Assembly (NCBI GenBank): GCA_030040335.1
Contig: JASHTX010000049.1
Span: 1 to 14,833, forward strand
Direction: 5' to 3'
Length of the DNA: 14,833 bases
Source of the DNA: Microcaldota archaeon
GTDB taxonomy: Archaea > Micrarchaeota > Micrarchaeia > Micrarchaeales > CABMGC01
Shown here: one piece after another, positions 12,813-14,833 of the stretch
Layout of the letters: each line of letters starts with the position of its first letter
Numbering within the stretch: the stretch's first letter is position 1
Position numbers and translations under genes: made by a program
The notes under the pieces: generated by a model
Database searches by the model: none
Told to the model about the DNA's origin: nothing
What the model saw: only the letters and a program-made list of their open reading frames with translations

Positions 12813-13196
12813 ATGATAGAAAGCAGCAAACCGAGGAAGCAGAGGCTTTTCAGATACAATGCGCCGATGCACTCTAGGCAGAACTTCGTTCATGCACACA
12901 TCTCCAAGGACCTGGCCAAGAAGCTGGGAGTGAAGATGAGGAGCATCGGAGTGAGAAAGGGTGACAGCGTGAAGGTGATGAGCGGTAAGAACAGGGGCAA
13001 GAGCGGCAAGGTTCTGAGCGTAGACCTAAAGCGCGCGATCGTCTTCGTAGAGGGGGTGAACAGGAAGAACGCGAGGGGAAGGGAGTTCCAGGTTCCCGTC
13101 AGCGTATCTAACGTTTACATAACAGACCTTAACCTGACCGACAAGCAGAGGAACGCAAAGATAGAGGCCGCTAAGGCGGTCAGGGTAGGCAAGTGA
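12813..13196 (+). CDS. rpl24: 50S ribosomal protein uL24
   Basis: From the ATG at 12813 the product has 127 residues (MIESSKPRKQRLF). The archaeal N-terminal part with KQRLFRYNAPMHSRQNFVHAHIS precedes the KOW motif KGDSVKVMSGKNRGKSGKVLSVDLKRAIVFVEGVN (read in pieces), which contacts 23S rRNA near the exit tunnel. Earlier starts exist at GTG 12804 and ATG 12807. The GTGAT at 12804-12808, four bases before ATG 12813, repeats exactly the arrangement at uS14 and is a good ribosome-binding site, so 12813 is chosen. That site contains the uL14 stop codon. Confidence 0.92.
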   Translation: MIESSKPRKQRLFRYNAPMHSRQNFVHAHISKDLAKKLGVKMRSIGVRKGDSVKVMSGKNRGKSGKVLSVDLKRAIVFVEGVNRKNARGREFQVPVSVSNVYITDLNLTDKQRNAKIEAAKAVRVGK

Positions 13197-13200
13197 GATT

Positions 13201-13881
13201 ATGGCCGGACACGGAAACAAGAGGCACATGAAGAGGATAGCAGCAAAGCCCTACCCGAGGATAAGCAAGAAGGCAGCGAAGTACCTGGCCAAGCCAGGCG
13301 CGGGAAGGCACAGCATCGAAAGAAGCGTCGCGATACTCGTTGTGTTGAGGGACAAGCTCGGGCTGGTCTCGAACAAGACTGAGGCGAAGAAGGTGCTGGC
13401 TTTGGGCAAGGTCCAGGTGAACGGCAAGGTCGTCAAAGACGAGAAATATCCGCTAGGTTTCGGCGACATACTGAAAGTGACCGACTCCGGGGACTCGTAC
13501 AGAATAGGGATAGCAAAGGATGCCGACATAAGGATAGAGAAGAACGAAGGCGGAGACGAGCGTACACTCAAGGTCGTCGGCAAGTACCTGGCAAAGGGCA
13601 ACAAGGTCATGGTAAGGCTTTACGATGGCAGCTCGCTGCAGGGCAACGGGGATGTCAGGGTCAATGATTCCGTGATACTTTCGGGCAGCAAGATAAAGCA
13701 GGTTCTCAAGCTGAAGCAGGGCGTGAAATGCCTCGTGGTTGAGGGTACGCACGCCTCTGAGACCGGAACAGTAAAGGGCATAGAGGCCGGAGGGGCCACA
13801 AGCGTCGCAACTGTGGAGATAGAAGGCGAGAACGGCACGTTCAAGACCCCGGTCAAGAACGTTATGGTGGTTGGTGCTTGA
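13201..13881 (+). CDS. rps4e: 30S ribosomal protein eS4
   Basis: The 226-residue protein is eS4, found in archaea and eukaryotes but not bacteria. The N-terminal HMKRIAAKPYPRISKKAAKYLAKPGAGRHS segment (in pieces) binds rRNA. An S4-like RNA-binding domain follows (about 39-95, with LGLVSNKTEAKKVLALGKVQVNGKVVKDEKYPLGFGDIL in pieces), then a central beta domain with VVGKYLAKGNKVMVRLYDG, and a C-terminal KOW region (CLVVEGTHASETGTVKGIEAGG). The ATG follows the uL24 stop by four bases, with GTGA as ribosome-binding core. Its 3' end is GGTG-rich, which may serve uL5. Confidence 0.95.
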   Translation: MAGHGNKRHMKRIAAKPYPRISKKAAKYLAKPGAGRHSIERSVAILVVLRDKLGLVSNKTEAKKVLALGKVQVNGKVVKDEKYPLGFGDILKVTDSGDSYRIGIAKDADIRIEKNEGGDERTLKVVGKYLAKGNKVMVRLYDGSSLQGNGDVRVNDSVILSGSKIKQVLKLKQGVKCLVVEGTHASETGTVKGIEAGGATSVATVEIEGENGTFKTPVKNVMVVGA

Positions 13882-13882
13882 T

Positions 13883-14401
13883 ATGCAGAACCCGATGCAG
13901 GAGATAAGGCTGGACAAGCTTGTGCTCAACATAGGCATAGGCGCAACCGAGGACAAGATCGAGAACGCGAAGGCCCTGCTCAAGAAGCTTACCGGGCACG
14001 AGATAGCATACACGAAGGCAAAGAAGAGGTTTCCAGAGTTCGGGATAAGGAAGGGCCAGGTGATCGCAGCAGTGGTGACTCTGAGGAACGGCGAGGCAAG
14101 CAGCTTCCTGAAGACAGCACTTGATGCAAACAACAACCAGATAGGCAGGAACGCAATAGCCAACAACTCCCTGAACTTCGGAGTAAAGGAATACATCTAC
14201 TTCAGCGGTGTCAAGTACGACCCGAAGATAGGCATGCTCGGCCTCAACATCAACGCATCCTTCTCTAGGAGGGGGACGCGGGTGGAGAACAGGAAAAGAA
14301 GGAGGAGCATCGCAGGAAGGTCGCACAAGGCGATAAAGAAGGAGGAGCTGCAGGCTTACATTGAAAAGAACTTCGGCGCGAAGGTCGCAGAGGCAGAGTG
14401 A
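13883..14401 (+). CDS. rpl5: 50S ribosomal protein uL5
   Basis: From the ATG at 13883 the product has 172 residues (MQNPMQEIRLDKL). It is uL5, which binds 5S rRNA in the central protuberance. Stretches typical of the archaeal form are IRLDKLVLNIGIGATEDKI, LLKKLTGHEIAYTKAKKRFPEFGIRKGQ (in pieces), ANNSLNFGVKEYIYFSGVKYDPKIGMLGLNINASFSRRG (in pieces) and a basic RVENRKRRRS. A TTG at 13871 would add four residues but lies within eS4. The ATG two bases after the eS4 stop is preferred. It ends in TGA, which is part of the uS14 ribosome-binding site. Confidence 0.95.
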   Translation: MQNPMQEIRLDKLVLNIGIGATEDKIENAKALLKKLTGHEIAYTKAKKRFPEFGIRKGQVIAAVVTLRNGEASSFLKTALDANNNQIGRNAIANNSLNFGVKEYIYFSGVKYDPKIGMLGLNINASFSRRGTRVENRKRRRSIAGRSHKAIKKEELQAYIEKNFGAKVAEAE

Positions 14402-14406
14402 TATTC

Positions 14407-14562
14407 ATGAAGATCAAATACGACGAGAAATACAAGGGCAAGGGAACGAGAAAGTGCAAGATCTGCGGAAACGCGAGAGCGCTGATAAGGTCCTACAACC
14501 TCTACATCTGCAGGCGCTGCTTCAGGGAGGTCGCAAAGGACATAGGTTTTGAGAAGTTGTGA
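14407..14562 (+). CDS. rps14: 30S ribosomal protein uS14 (zinc-binding form)
   Basis: This short gene encodes 51 residues beginning MKIKYDEKYKGKGTRKCKIC. It has the C+ form of uS14, with a zinc site of two CXXC pairs, C17-C20 and C35-C38 (KCKIC and ICRRC), followed by FREVAKDIGFEKL. The length is normal for archaeal uS14. GTGAT at 14398-14402, four bases before the ATG, is the ribosome-binding site and contains the uL5 stop. The ATG is unambiguous. uS14 packs against uS3 and uS10 in the head of the small subunit. Confidence 0.95.
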   Translation: MKIKYDEKYKGKGTRKCKICGNARALIRSYNLYICRRCFREVAKDIGFEKL

Positions 14563-14566
14563 TCAT

Positions 14567-14833
14567 ATGCCCGACATTCTATCCCATACGCTGAACAAGA
14601 TAAAGACCTACGAGAATCTGGGCAGGGCCGAGTGCCAGGTGGCATCAACAAAACTGGTGAAGAGCGTGCTGATGACCCTTAAGGCCAACGGCTACGTCAG
14701 CGAGGTCACCGAAGAGAGCGACGGGAAGTTCAAGGTCCTCAAGATTGCGCTTGCGAACAAGATAAACAACATAGGAAGCGTAAGGCCGCGCTACGCGGTC
14801 AAGGTCGCAGACTATCAGAAGTACGAGAACAGG
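14567..14833 (+). CDS. rps8: 30S ribosomal protein uS8 (3' end beyond window)
   Basis: The first 89 codons of uS8 are present and the frame is open to the last base. The N-terminus MPDILSHTLNKIKTYENLGR is the archaeal form, followed by STKLVKSVLMTLKANGYVSEVTEESDGKFKVLKIALANKINNIGSVRPRYAVK (in pieces), which matches the first domain and start of the second. The full protein is usually about 130 residues, so about 40 are missing. uS8 binds helix 21 of 16S rRNA and in bacteria also represses its own operon. GTGAT at 14559-14563, three bases before the ATG, contains the uS14 stop. Confidence 0.95.
   Translation, partial: MPDILSHTLNKIKTYENLGRAECQVASTKLVKSVLMTLKANGYVSEVTEESDGKFKVLKIALANKINNIGSVRPRYAVKVADYQKYENR

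Noticed and set aside
12354..12899. A 181-codon minus-strand frame across uS17, uL14 and uL24
   Set aside because: It is antisense to three certain genes and has no promoter or recognisable product.
13871..13882. TTG start extending uL5 by four residues
   Set aside because: It lies inside the eS4 coding sequence. The ATG two bases after the eS4 stop gives the normal N-terminus.
13453..14196. A 247-codon open frame on the minus strand across eS4 and uL5
   Set aside because: It lies wholly antisense to two certain ribosomal genes, and the product has no coherent domain. It arises from the codon bias of the plus-strand genes.

Overview
The window is archaeal. It carries a ribosomal-protein run in the order typical of archaea (RNase P protein Rpp29, uS17, uL14, uL24, eS4, uL5, uS14, uS8). 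It also has archaeal class III (type IV pilin-like) signal peptides, a DUF373 membrane protein, TATA-type promoters close to start codons, and Shine-Dalgarno sites of the GGAGGTGAT kind. Several exported proteins begin with KAQSAMEYLMTYGWAIL-type leaders, which are common in small DPANN archaea such as Micrarchaeota. That lineage assignment is an inference from style, not a phylogenetic placement.

Left part (1-4414): the tail of an unidentified gene; a CADD-family diiron protein, probably the self-sacrificing p-aminobenzoate synthase of folate synthesis; a two-gene minus-strand unit of a DUF981 membrane protein and an SRPBCC/AHSA1 protein; a divergent PurD-like ATP-grasp ligase; a small HEIVEA-motif protein of unknown function; and a stand-alone LUD-domain protein.

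Middle part (4415-8692): the most unusual locus is a 576-residue protein joining an N-terminal winged helix to one membrane span and a large exported part with a DUF4382-like domain. Its upstream region holds two diverged copies of a promoter plus operator, with TTCGG boxes spaced exactly 11 bp apart, so the gene looks autoregulated. Behind its stop lie two overlapping, mutually exclusive hairpins shared with the convergent LUD gene. An AlkA-like DNA glycosylase, a small two-span membrane protein and a DUF373 protein follow.

Pilin part (8698-11731, minus strand): four tandem genes with class III signal peptides, each with its own TATA box. Three are paralogues of one family with four conserved cysteines. 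The fourth carries a LamG-like domain whose first strand appears to sit at the C-terminus. Two of the paralogues share 71 identical bases over the signal peptide, suggesting recent exchange.

Right part (11802-14833, plus strand): the ribosomal operon, tightly packed with stop/start overlaps. In several junctions the upstream stop codon is embedded in a GTGA(T) Shine-Dalgarno core, suggesting translational coupling. The operon begins at rnp1, directly beside the pilins, so the usual upstream genes (uL29, uS3, uL22) are not here. The last gene, uS8, runs off the window. No tRNA, rRNA, CRISPR or insertion sequence was seen, and no gene-free stretch exceeds 300 bases.
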